Positions 45,860 through 54,283 of a DNA stretch of 64,000 nt are shown here, in pieces. This stretch comes from Vibrio jasicida CAIM 1864 = LMG 25398 (GTDB taxonomy: Bacteria > Pseudomonadota > Gammaproteobacteria > Enterobacterales > Vibrionaceae), in contig NZ_BAOG01000063.1 in assembly GCF_000400365.1 (NCBI RefSeq), positions 62,001-126,000 on the forward strand, in the 5' to 3' direction. The notes below the pieces were generated by a model, which was given only the letters and a program-made list of their open reading frames with translations, ran no database searches and was not told the DNA's origin. The first letter of the stretch is position 1. Each line of letters starts with the position of its first letter. Made by a program: the position numbers and the translations under genes.

Positions 45860-46513
45860 ATGAACGCATTCGATACTTGGTTACAAGGGCAAGTGATCAA
45901 AGACCATGTCACTAACCCGAATATCGAGGTGGGAGATTACAGTTATTACTCGGGGTTTTATCACGGTAAAACATTTGAAGATCAATCAGTTCGTTATTTG
46001 ATGGGCGACAGCGTTACCCAACAAGAGTGGCAAGATGGTGCTTATGGAAAAGTGGACAAACTGATCATTGGCAAGTTCTGTTCAATCGCTTCTGGCGCGA
46101 CCTTTATGATGGCTGGCAATCAAGGCCATCGGGTAGATTGGATTTCTACCTTTCCATTTTCTCCTGAAGAGTTTGGAGAAGATGTACAAAGCGGATTTGA
46201 ACGCGCCGGTGATACTGTTGTGGGTAATGATGTGTGGATTGGCAGCGAAGCGATGATCATGCCGGGCGTGAAAATTGGAGATGGTGCCGTGATTGGTGCG
46301 CGCTCAGTCATCACAAAAGATGTTCCGCCCTACTCGATTGTTGTTGGTCACAATCATATTGTTCGCCAGCGCTTTAACGACGAATGTGTCGCCATGTTGT
46401 CAGAAATCAAATGGTGGGATTGGCCCATTAGCCATATTAAACAAGCAATGAAGATCATGTGCAGCAGTGATGTACGTGCCCTTGGTGCTTACTATCAAGA
46501 ACACATTGCCTGA
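45860..46513 (+). CDS. CatB-like xenobiotic O-acetyltransferase
   Basis: A 217-residue left-handed beta-helix (hexapeptide-repeat) acetyltransferase of the CatB/Vat group. [20 protein letters not shown] and [20 protein letters not shown] are typical; catalytic His follows in NQGHRVDW, and the hexapeptide turns are [20 protein letters not shown]. CatB enzymes acetylate chloramphenicol, Vat enzymes streptogramin A; chromosomal Vibrio homologues may have a different natural substrate. SD GGAG precedes the ATG. A LysR gene is divergent. Confidence 0.85.
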   Translation: MNAFDTWLQGQVIKDHVTNPNIEVGDYSYYSGFYHGKTFEDQSVRYLMGDSVTQQEWQDGAYGKVDKLIIGKFCSIASGATFMMAGNQGHRVDWISTFPFSPEEFGEDVQSGFERAGDTVVGNDVWIGSEAMIMPGVKIGDGAVIGARSVITKDVPPYSIVVGHNHIVRQRFNDECVAMLSEIKWWDWPISHIKQAMKIMCSSDVRALGAYYQEHIA

Positions 46514-46524
46514 TGTTTAAAAAC

Positions 46525-46558
46525 AAAAGCCCGTGTACCTCTCAATACACGGGCTTTT
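46525..46558. terminator. Bidirectional terminator
   Basis: AAAAGCCCGTGTA and TACACGGGCTTTT arms, loop of 8 nt, between the CatB-like gene and the converging DUF342 gene. Confidence 0.85.
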
Positions 46559-46578
46559 TCATTCTTCCGATGAAAGAG

Positions 46579-48258
46579 TTAAATCGCGACGACGTCTTCT
46601 TCCTCTAAATTTGCCGCCACTTTGATTTCGTATTGGTTAAAGCTAAACACACAACCGCCATGGGTGCGTTTGGTTGTCACCTGTTCGTCTCCAAATTGCA
46701 CTGTAACGCGCGTAAATACGCGATCTTTGGCTTCAACGATATTCTCTTCCAGTGAGACCTCAAACTCCTGCTCTGTGTGTTCTAACTTCTGTTTAACTTC
46801 TTCAAGGCGAGCATTGTTTTGCGCTTTCATTACTTCGATTTGAGCTTGTTCTTCATCAGTACGCTCTGCTTTAGGACGCTTCTTAAATTCAAGTTCCTTC
46901 CGAATCACTTCCATCGTGCCTTCTTGGGCCGATTTGTATTCTTCTTTCAAGCTGGCAATGCGTTCTTTGTAAACGGTGTAACGAGCAAAAGCCTCAACCT
47001 TCGTTGCGGTATCGCCTTCTACACCAAGTTGCGAGCAAAGCACCTTGCTTCCGACTTTGGCATCACCACCGCTTAAAGTGCCGTTTTTGCCGCTGGCATC
47101 AAGTATCGTCAGATTGCGTCCACACACAATGTCGTTATTCATGCTGTGTACAGCCAGCTCTATATCCTCGCCAGACTGCAATTCACAATACTGGGCGTAA
47201 CTGGCGCGAATCGATGTTTTGGTTCGAACGTGGCAGCTTTTCGGCTGACCATCACTGACAGTGTGGCCAATAATGCCTTTCGCCACTTGGATGTCACCCT
47301 CAGCTTGAACGTCCGCGGATTCAATAAAGCCACCAACGGTAATAGAGCCGGTCGCTTTTACGATCATACCAGATTCAATATTGCCGCCGATGATGACATT
47401 GCCTTTAAACTTTACGTGTCCTGTGTTCACACCCACACTGTTTAAACACAGAGCGCTATCAACTTCGATGGTTTTATCTTTGATGAGAGGCGTACCAGAT
47501 ACAGAAGCGAGCAGAAGGTTAGGGTCGGCTTTGCTAATTTCTGTCCCCTTACCCGGTTTAATAGGACTGTCTTTACCGGCTTGAGGAGGAATCACTCGCC
47601 CTTGGACAGTAAAACCCGGAACGCCCTTGGTAGCAGGTGTTCGACGCATGACCTCATCACCCACGTCCACGGCAATGGTTTCACCTAAGTTTCGTAAATC
47701 AATTTTGTCGCTAGTGGTTTGGCCTTCTTTTGGTTTGAGGATACGTTTGGTGATGTCTTTAACGAGAGGCGTAAAGATGGCGTCTTTACCTTTGACTGGT
47801 TGTTTACCAACGGCGACTGGTTGAGTGAAGGTTTCTCCGGGTTTGAGTTGATTGCTGACGACCATTACTTTTTTAAGCGCCAACTTATTAATGCCTTTCG
47901 ATACTCTCGCATGAGCAAGTGCTTGAACGATTTCAGGGCCACGCAAACCACGGCCACCATAAGCACCTACAATCTTCATGCTCGCGAGCATGTCGTTGTT
48001 CGACAGTTCAACTTCTACCAGAGCATTCTTAATCTGCGCAACGACAATACCTTCGTATGCTTCTGCTTTACGCTCACGAGCACAGTTAATAAATCGAACC
48101 ACTTCAGCGTCATCAACGAACGCCTGACTGGCATTCATTGCTTGAAGCTGTTCAGGCAACTCCTTCTGATTTAGCTCACCTCCGAGTTCAATATCTCCCG
48201 GTAGGCGAACTAAAATCCTCGTTTTGTCTTCCGACCATTCAAGGCATATCTTCCACAT
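46579..48258 (-). CDS. FapA-like (DUF342) domain protein
   Basis: A 559-residue cytoplasmic protein. The central part (about residues 180-420) is a polymer-like beta-helix of the FapA/DUF342 type (GGNIESGMIVKATGSITVGG, FIESADVQAEGDIQVAKGII), followed by a long coiled coil (about 430-510, rich in E, K, Q) and a short beta C-terminus. In some Vibrio and Pseudomonas the family is linked to polar organisation or motility, but its job is unsettled. ATG 48258 was preferred over TTG 48264. Confidence 0.8.
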   Translation of the reverse strand: MWKICLEWSEDKTRILVRLPGDIELGGELNQKELPEQLQAMNASQAFVDDAEVVRFINCARERKAEAYEGIVVAQIKNALVEVELSNNDMLASMKIVGAYGGRGLRGPEIVQALAHARVSKGINKLALKKVMVVSNQLKPGETFTQPVAVGKQPVKGKDAIFTPLVKDITKRILKPKEGQTTSDKIDLRNLGETIAVDVGDEVMRRTPATKGVPGFTVQGRVIPPQAGKDSPIKPGKGTEISKADPNLLLASVSGTPLIKDKTIEVDSALCLNSVGVNTGHVKFKGNVIIGGNIESGMIVKATGSITVGGFIESADVQAEGDIQVAKGIIGHTVSDGQPKSCHVRTKTSIRASYAQYCELQSGEDIELAVHSMNNDIVCGRNLTILDASGKNGTLSGGDAKVGSKVLCSQLGVEGDTATKVEAFARYTVYKERIASLKEEYKSAQEGTMEVIRKELEFKKRPKAERTDEEQAQIEVMKAQNNARLEEVKQKLEHTEQEFEVSLEENIVEAKDRVFTRVTVQFGDEQVTTKRTHGGCVFSFNQYEIKVAANLEEEDVVAI

Positions 48259-48567
48259 AACCAATCCATCTACTACCCATCACCCAATTCAGTCTAACCA
48301 AATTCATTTTCTGAACAAACCTCTCACTTCTCAGAATCAGGCTCACATCACTAAAGGAAGCCCCGCTTTTTCTGAGGTTGAGGTAGACAGGCACAGAATT
48401 TCTAAATCACGTTAGGATTCATTTTTGGGCGGAACTGTCCCTTCATAACCAAAGCATCACGATCTTTATTTGAATATATGGGAAAGCCTCCTTAATGAAC
48501 AATCTAACGTTATTAGCAATTTATTATTTAGCTCACTTCACAGATAGCTCATTGCACACAACTTGTG

Positions 48568-48580
48568 TTTACAGTGTAAA
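48568..48580. other. parS2 site
   Basis: TTTACAGTGTAAA, exact match to the chromosome II centromere motif; first of a cluster of four. Confidence 0.85.
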
Positions 48581-48644
48581 TCGAGATTGGCTTTACATCC
48601 CAACCGAAAACCGTGGTTAAGGTGGCAAACAAAAAAGGAGAGGA

Positions 48645-48657
48645 TTTACAGTGTAAA
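48645..48657. other. parS2 site
   Basis: TTTACAGTGTAAA, exact consensus match; 77 bp from the previous copy. Confidence 0.85.
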
Positions 48658-48679
48658 CCCTCTCCTCCCATTAACCACT

Positions 48680-48692
48680 TTTACAGTGTAAA
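48680..48692. other. parS2 site
   Basis: TTTACAGTGTAAA, exact consensus match; 35 bp from the previous copy. Confidence 0.85.
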
Positions 48693-48704
48693 TTGCTTGC
48701 TCCG

Positions 48705-48717
48705 TTTACACTGTAAA
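48705..48717. other. parS2 site overlapping the tmcA stop
   Basis: TTTACACTGTAAA; the C at the variable position differs from its neighbours only in orientation. The tmcA stop codon (48706-48708) lies inside the site. Confidence 0.85.
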
Positions 48718-50724
48718 TTTAGCAATCAAAACTTGTAGCTCTTTTCTTATCTTCGCTTCAACTTGCTTACGTCCCGGCAAGCCATATTGCTTAGCGCACG
48801 CACTCCAGTCTTTGTTTAAGAATAATTTACTGATCATCAAGTCAGACACATCAGCCAAACCACATTGCAGTAACCATTGCTGAATCCAAACAGAGACCGA
48901 TTCAAAGTTGTTCCCACCTTGAGCATAACACTCGATTAAAGTGCGCTTCGTTAAATGGGACTGACAGGTAGATACCGAGGCTGGCAATAGCGCACGAAGC
49001 AAACTTGGCTCTAACTTAGGATAAGTAGACGCCGCACTCAATGGCAACAGTTCTTCGAATAGCGATTTGGCTTCGTTTATCCAAGCCTGTTGTGAGCCAC
49101 ACTGACGAACCATCAACAATGAGTAACACCCACTTGCCGCATCTCGCATACTTCCAAGACGAATGGATTCAAAACCAGATTGGTTCCAAAACGTAATCAG
49201 TTCTTCTGTTGCACCAAAGCTGGTGGACAAATAAGAGATATGAGGCGGCGTAGTTTGTGCCAACTGCTTTAACATTTGTTGGCCAATACCCTGCCCTTGC
49301 AAATCTGGATGCACCGCAATTCGCATGACTCGCAAAGTAGAAAGCGCACCCACATCGGCGTAACCAAGTTGATTGATAATAGTCACTGGCGTCAGGTGCC
49401 CTTTCGGACGACGTTTCCCAAGCTGAATATCTTTAACGAGATTCGAATCGAGGTTGCCCTCCTCCACAGTTAACATCACCCCGACGACTTCATTGTTATT
49501 CTGAGCCACGTAGATCTGGCAATGTTCATCTTGCAGAAGATGCAGCAAATCATTTGGCGAGGTTTGATAATGCGCATTCACAAGTAACGCAAAGCACGTT
49601 TTCAATACGGAAGGATTAGAAATCAACGCTGACTTACGGAGGTTGATTAATGAAATATCGCCAAGCTCGGCAGGTTGACTCGGAGTGAGTTCTGCATCCA
49701 GTAAAAATGCTTGGTACAACCAAGATTCCAAGTTGTCATTTACTGCCCATCGAATAGGTTGTTGAAGATGACAAAGCTTCATTCCAGGTCTTTGCTTTTG
49801 TAGCCAATCGACAAACTTAAGCGTGAAGCCACGGCCACAACCTTCATAACCATGAATGGTGGTTGAGAACACGAGACGATGATATTGCTCAGTAATCTGC
49901 TTAAGCATAGGAACCGGAATCGCAGCAGCTTCATCAACCAACAACAAGTCACACTCAGGTAAAGTAGAGAGTAATTCATCCGGTGCGATGAACTGAATGT
50001 AGCCCTGCCCCGCTTCTAATCGGTCTTTCTTAACGCGCTCTGCTGTTGATAGCAATCTGAGCGAGTGCTGATAAACAGGTTCAACCGCTTTGATGCTTGG
50101 CGCTGTGACGAGAATTCGTAATGGCTTTTGCTCTAGAAGCTGCGCGCACGCTATACCTAACGCACTGGTTTTTCCTCGACCACGATCGGCGGTTAATACT
50201 AAAGGACGTTTGCGATGCCCTGTCACCACTTTTTCGATAAAAGAAACCGCTTCAGTTTGCTCACTATACTGTTGTGCTTTTTCCGCTTGGATGAAATCTG
50301 GCAACGGAGGTAATGGTAAATTATCCTTAATAACGGTGAGTTGTTGCCATTGCGTTTGCAGCCACAGTTCGGCGTCATCCGCGTCTTGGTCTTTATTGGC
50401 AACCACAATCAATAGCCCACCGCCGACGAGTGCACCAAGAGCCGAGGTAAAACTGTTGGCGTCAAACTCTTTTCTCGCGTCAAACAGCAGCACGTCACAT
50501 TCACGACCGAGCAACATATTGCCTTGCTTTGCATTTATGCAGAGGGCATTTTCTAGTTGCCAATCCCCAACACAGAACCACGTTTGATTTTGTTGCTTTT
50601 GATGAAAGTCGGCAATCAAGGTGTTTTGCCAATCGGCATCACCATAAATCACTACGCCGTTGCGTTGAAAGGCATTGTAAGATTGGCGTTGAAGCTGAGA
50701 GAGGAATTCAGATTGTGCGAGCAT
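48706..50724 (-). CDS. tmcA: tRNA(Met) cytidine acetyltransferase TmcA
   Basis: A 672-residue enzyme that acetylates the wobble C34 of elongator tRNA-Met using acetyl-CoA and ATP. Domain order: N-terminal DUF1726-like, RNA-helicase-like ATPase (Walker A TADRGRGKTSALG, Walker B LLLVDEAAAIPVP), GNAT domain with RIAVHPDLQGQGIGQQMLKQ, and a tRNA-binding C-terminus. ATG 50724 was chosen as it matches the family N-terminus; the frame extends to 50775. It is transcribed alone, ahead of a cluster of parS2 sites. Confidence 0.92.
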   Translation of the reverse strand: MLAQSEFLSQLQRQSYNAFQRNGVVIYGDADWQNTLIADFHQKQQNQTWFCVGDWQLENALCINAKQGNMLLGRECDVLLFDARKEFDANSFTSALGALVGGGLLIVVANKDQDADDAELWLQTQWQQLTVIKDNLPLPPLPDFIQAEKAQQYSEQTEAVSFIEKVVTGHRKRPLVLTADRGRGKTSALGIACAQLLEQKPLRILVTAPSIKAVEPVYQHSLRLLSTAERVKKDRLEAGQGYIQFIAPDELLSTLPECDLLLVDEAAAIPVPMLKQITEQYHRLVFSTTIHGYEGCGRGFTLKFVDWLQKQRPGMKLCHLQQPIRWAVNDNLESWLYQAFLLDAELTPSQPAELGDISLINLRKSALISNPSVLKTCFALLVNAHYQTSPNDLLHLLQDEHCQIYVAQNNNEVVGVMLTVEEGNLDSNLVKDIQLGKRRPKGHLTPVTIINQLGYADVGALSTLRVMRIAVHPDLQGQGIGQQMLKQLAQTTPPHISYLSTSFGATEELITFWNQSGFESIRLGSMRDAASGCYSLLMVRQCGSQQAWINEAKSLFEELLPLSAASTYPKLEPSLLRALLPASVSTCQSHLTKRTLIECYAQGGNNFESVSVWIQQWLLQCGLADVSDLMISKLFLNKDWSACAKQYGLPGRKQVEAKIRKELQVLIAKFTV

Positions 50725-50804
50725 TACGTATGTCCGAGCATTAAACTGACACCATGTTATCACATCTCGATTCATGGAGACTTTGCCAAATTACAGACAT
50801 AAAA

Positions 50805-50824
50805 AAACCGCCCGAAGGCGGTTT
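50805..50824 (-). terminator. Terminator of the parAB operon
   Basis: On the minus strand AAACCGCC-TTCG-GGCGGTTT is followed by T residues, 15 bp after the parB stop; the UUCG tetraloop is a stable type. Confidence 0.9.
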
Positions 50825-50839
50825 CAAACAAGGAGAGTT

Positions 50840-51814
50840 TTACTTCATTTTGCTCTCAACGAAAGCAAGAATTTCTTCCATCAAGCTGTCGTCAACTTTC
50901 TTCAAGTTAAGAGCAAGGTTGTTACCTTTACGGCTGTAGCTTGCACGACCTCTAACTAAATCGACTTTTTCTGCTTTCTTAGCCGGCTTCACAGGCGCTA
51001 ATTCTGCAATCCAGCTTTCGATGCTTTCTGTCACTTCTTTAGTAAGACGAGCCACACCTTGAGCTGTACTGCGCTGCCACAAATAACCTTCCGACGTACG
51101 ACACTTATCCAACAAGTTTTGTTGTTGTTCGCCGTTCAATGTCGAGAACTGCTTATGCAGCTTAACAATCGTTGGACGACCTAAATCACCAACATTCGGG
51201 TAAGCTTGCAGAAGTTCAAGCGGAAGTGCCGCAGCTTTTAATGCGCCACTCACCAATGCTTCACTGCACTGGAACATTTTTGCTAGTGCTTTTTGGTCTT
51301 CAGCTTCGCCACTTTCAAGCTTCGCCTGCATCTCTTTACCTTTTTCGTATAGAGACAGTGGCTTGTGCGCGTTTGCAACATCAGAAAGGAATTTCGCGTG
51401 GTCCGTGTTGATGCCGTCACCAACGTAAACCAAGAAATCCTGTCCTGCTAAGATACAAGACATACGACGGCGGCTACCGTCCAATACTTCAATCTTGCCA
51501 TCTTCAGTGCGACGACCAACCGCTGGATATTGTTGACCACGTTCTTTCAACGTCACCAACACATCCGATAAAGCGTGTTCGTTTAGGAAAGATTGCTCAC
51601 GAGCGTTCTCTGCAAATACGCTAGTGTCTGTCGCCACTTTATCCGCAGGAATGCGGACCAATTCAAACTGAACGGTGTTCTCGCCTGCGACAGCAAGTTC
51701 GATAGTTTGTGCTTTGTCTTTTGCCGCCGTTTGCGCTTCTTGAGGTGTCGCAACACGACGCTTATTGGTTTTACCAAATAATTTCGCGTTTAATTCAGAC
51801 GTTTTCAATGCCAT
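50840..51814 (-). CDS. parB: Chromosome II partition protein ParB2
   Basis: A 324-residue centromere-binding CTPase-type protein. The N-terminal ParB/Srx domain has LDGSRRRMSCILAG, the GxRRxR-like nucleotide motif. The central KorB-like HTH is KALAKMFQCSEALVSGALKA, and the basic C-terminus dimerises. It binds the TTTACANTGTAAA parS2 sites, of which eight are in this window. It is the second gene of the parA-parB operon with a 7-bp gap and a terminator directly downstream. Confidence 0.93.
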   Translation of the reverse strand: MALKTSELNAKLFGKTNKRRVATPQEAQTAAKDKAQTIELAVAGENTVQFELVRIPADKVATDTSVFAENAREQSFLNEHALSDVLVTLKERGQQYPAVGRRTEDGKIEVLDGSRRRMSCILAGQDFLVYVGDGINTDHAKFLSDVANAHKPLSLYEKGKEMQAKLESGEAEDQKALAKMFQCSEALVSGALKAAALPLELLQAYPNVGDLGRPTIVKLHKQFSTLNGEQQQNLLDKCRTSEGYLWQRSTAQGVARLTKEVTESIESWIAELAPVKPAKKAEKVDLVRGRASYSRKGNNLALNLKKVDDSLMEEILAFVESKMK

Positions 51815-51821
51815 TTATTCA

Positions 51822-53039
51822 TTACCCCTGATTCAATGACGGCCAGTTAGAGTGCAGTACGCGCTCTAGTTCTAGTGCACTCTTATGTACCGCATCTTGT
51901 GCAGTAGCGAGTGTTTTCTTACCCCCTTCGAAGTCGCCTACGGTCAAGTCAAACACCGTGCTGTAAGTGTCAGCACAGGTTTCGAATGCACGACTACGAG
52001 GAATAGTGGCCATCATAACTTGGTCACCTAGAAGATAGTTCATTTCAGTTAGAACAGAAACTTGCTTCTTGTTGTCATCTTCAAACATGGTTGGCATCAA
52101 ACGAACAAACTCAAGACCGTTCCAATCTTCTGGGAACATCTCATAAACCGTTGGAAGGTGTTGGAAGAAGTTTACTGTTGAAGCCCAGTCAAGACGCTTC
52201 GCTGCACAAGGAATCAATAGCGCATTTGATGCGTACATTGCGTTCCATACTAGTGGGTCAACGTGTGGACCGGTATCAATCATAATCACGTCGAAGTCAT
52301 TCGCAATCTTGTCAATCAACTGCTCTTTCAACAGACGAACGATGTCTAGCGATGGGTCTTCAGAGAGTGTTTGCCATGCTTCTGCGTTGAACATTGCGTC
52401 TTCTGGGAAAGCAGAAATCGACTTCAAGTTCGGGTATTGCGTCGGTAGCAGTACGTTCTTATGTAGGAATTCTCGATCGATTTCCACACCATCTGGCACG
52501 TTACCAAGCATGATATCAACCGCAGAGTAAATGTTGTCATGTTCTGCCACACTGATTTGTGGATTTAAGAACAAACGTAATGAACCTTGAGGGTCAAGGT
52601 CAATCAAACAAATGCGGTAACGATTATCTAAGTTTAGTGCTAGGCATGCAGCCAAATGAACCGCAGTCATTGATTTACCCGTACCACCCTTTTGGTTCTG
52701 TACGTTGATAATCCACGGTTTATTTTCTGAATTCTTTTTACGCTCATGGAATTTTGGCACTTCTGCCGCGTCCATTAGCATATGCGCTTCATCTAAAGTG
52801 ATTGAATAATGGTTAGCATTATTCTTAGTAAATTGATGGCCGTCTGCCTCCATTTTACCAATAGCTTCATCCAGCTTACGACGAGTTAAACCAGAGCGGG
52901 TTTCCATCATCGCTTTAGACATTGGTGGGAAGTAATTGTCACTTCGCTCTTCCAAAACAATCTCAATACGGTCAGCTTGAACCTGCTGCGTCAGTTCCGC
53001 TAACTCCTGGAGATTTTCAATCGTTTTTTCTCTTTTCAT
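51822..53039 (-). CDS. parA: Chromosome II partition ATPase ParA2
   Basis: A 405-residue plasmid-type (Ia) ParA. An N-terminal winged HTH (about residues 38-75, SKAMMETRSGLTRRKLDEAI) precedes the deviant Walker A NQKGGTGKSMTAVHLAACLA, and DLDPQGSL and MIDTGPHVDPL form Walker A'/B. The HTH allows autorepression, as in P1 ParA, which distinguishes it from the shorter ParA1 of chromosome I. It is transcribed away from ori2, whose regulatory region begins in its leader, where one parS2 site lies (53260). Confidence 0.94.
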   Translation of the reverse strand: MKREKTIENLQELAELTQQVQADRIEIVLEERSDNYFPPMSKAMMETRSGLTRRKLDEAIGKMEADGHQFTKNNANHYSITLDEAHMLMDAAEVPKFHERKKNSENKPWIINVQNQKGGTGKSMTAVHLAACLALNLDNRYRICLIDLDPQGSLRLFLNPQISVAEHDNIYSAVDIMLGNVPDGVEIDREFLHKNVLLPTQYPNLKSISAFPEDAMFNAEAWQTLSEDPSLDIVRLLKEQLIDKIANDFDVIMIDTGPHVDPLVWNAMYASNALLIPCAAKRLDWASTVNFFQHLPTVYEMFPEDWNGLEFVRLMPTMFEDDNKKQVSVLTEMNYLLGDQVMMATIPRSRAFETCADTYSTVFDLTVGDFEGGKKTLATAQDAVHKSALELERVLHSNWPSLNQG

Positions 53040-53259
53040 GCCAAATTCCGTTGGAAGGATATCTGATTTTAATTGTACAGCACTAGCATTCTAAAACAAC
53101 AAAAAGGTGAACAAACATTTTGAATAACCATCACATAAAAAAACACTCACAAACGCCACTTTTATGATTCTCCCATGAAAACATCACAAAATTTAATCAA
53201 ATACTTGCCAATAAAGAGATTCAAACTCGATGAAATTAAAAATGTTACATCGTCACGTA

Positions 53260-53272
53260 TTTACAATGTAAA
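53260..53272. other. parS2 site beside ori2
   Basis: TTTACAATGTAAA, the A variant of the consensus, 220 bp upstream of the parA start. Confidence 0.85.
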
Positions 53273-53379
53273 TCTAGCATTTATCTCGGAACGATTATAA
53301 AACAGCCCTAAATTACGGGCACTGTGAGATCAATCAGGTATTGGAGTGTTTATGTGGCTTTAAGTCAAAAGAGTTCTTC

Positions 53380-53860
53380 CCAACTAACCCTTGATCATGC
53401 GTCCAGTGCTATTTTTTGTAGGGAATGAGGTTTCTATTGGAAGAATGATCAAGGACGGTACATGATCATTCTTCCGAGGTAAGCATCAAAACTGAAAGCA
53501 TGATCAAGGAAACCATGCTTCTATTTACATATCTGGTTAATTTTTAAATCAGATCAATTTATCGGAAAAATGATCAAGAACGTTTTTAACACGGAAGCAT
53601 GTATTTTTCCCTCTAATTTACGGAAGAATGTAGATAGACTGGGGGATAGAGAGAAAACCAGAGCGTAAAAGCCGGAACGATGAATTAAAGCATCATGTAA
53701 AATGTAGACAAGACAATCATGATCATGCTTCCGTTGATTTCATCTTAAGCCCTGTTAAGTAGCGAGATTCAACCAAAATGGTGGCGTTTTCATCAATTGA
53801 ATAATTTCCGCGCGATATTGAGAGCAGAACGATGAAAATCTTCTCTCTTGATCATCGATC
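53380..53860. other. ori2 regulatory region with RctB 12-mers
   Basis: Seven TGATCA-centred motifs (53392, 53446, 53463, 53501, 53571, 53720, 53849) in GGAAnnATGATCA / TGATCATnnTTCC contexts, many in inverted pairs; the best is GGAAGAATGATCA facing TGATCATTCTTCC at 53439-53475. Further CGGAAnnATG segments without GATC (53592, 53622, 53672) look like longer inhibitory-site relatives. In Vibrio such sites bind RctB and limit initiation. No ORF of credible length was seen here. Confidence 0.75.
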
Positions 53861-53926
53861 CGACGTTAATATGAAGACAAGTAAGCAATAACACACGATG
53901 AGTTTTCCAAGTGAAGCCCTAGCTTC

Positions 53927-53935
53927 TGTGGATAA
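53927..53935. other. DnaA box in ori2
   Basis: TGTGGATAA, the reverse complement of the perfect consensus TTATCCACA, 24 bp before the first iteron. Confidence 0.85.
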
Positions 53936-53947
53936 GTTGTATAAACA

Positions 53948-54078
53948 TCATGATCATCGTTTCAGCCCTATTTTGATCATCTTTTCATAAACTTAATGAT
54001 CATGCTTACGGAGAGTTGTGATCATGCTTTCTGACTTTCGATGATCATACTTTCGATAGTTACATGATCATAGTTCCG
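53948..54078. repeat. ori2 iteron array: six RctB 12-mers
   Basis: TGATCA occurs at 53951, 53974, 53997, 54019, 54042 and 54065, all with the same polarity (ATGATCATnnTT). Spacings are 23, 23, 22, 23 and 23 bp, about two helical turns, so RctB would load on one face of the helix. Every unit carries a Dam GATC site. This is the core origin. Confidence 0.92.
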
Positions 54079-54084
54079 AAATGG

Positions 54085-54240
54085 CGATTAAAAATGTCTA
54101 AGTTAAACAGCTACTTACGACGCTAAAAATGTCCAGATCATTAGATCATATAATCAATTAAGATCAGATTAATCAAAAAGATCAGTTATTTAAAAAACAA
54201 AGATTTTTTCTTTATTTATGATCTGTTTTTCTTTATTCTT
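54085..54240. other. AT-rich unwinding region of ori2 and rctB leader
   Basis: Between the iterons and rctB is a strongly AT-rich stretch with many GATC and ATCA repeats (AGATCATTAGATCATATAAT, AAGATCAGATTAATCAAAAA), the expected place for duplex opening. The rctB promoter must also lie here. Confidence 0.75.
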
Positions 54241-54283
54241 CGGAACCATAGCGAAACTACGGCTAGTGTGATCTGGATCTAAA

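Larger units (their letters stand above)
48259..48705. other. Intergenic parS2 cluster region
   Basis: A 447-bp gap between DUF342 and tmcA. Its tmcA side carries four parS2 motifs within 150 bp (48568, 48645, 48680 and 48705, the last overlapping the tmcA stop codon). No convincing gene: a 41-codon + strand frame at 48495 lacks an SD. Confidence 0.7.

Noticed and set aside
48495-48620. 41-codon plus-strand ORF (MNNLTLLAIYYLAHF...) across a parS2 site
   Set aside because: The sequence before its ATG is CCTCC, the complement of an SD, so initiation is unlikely.
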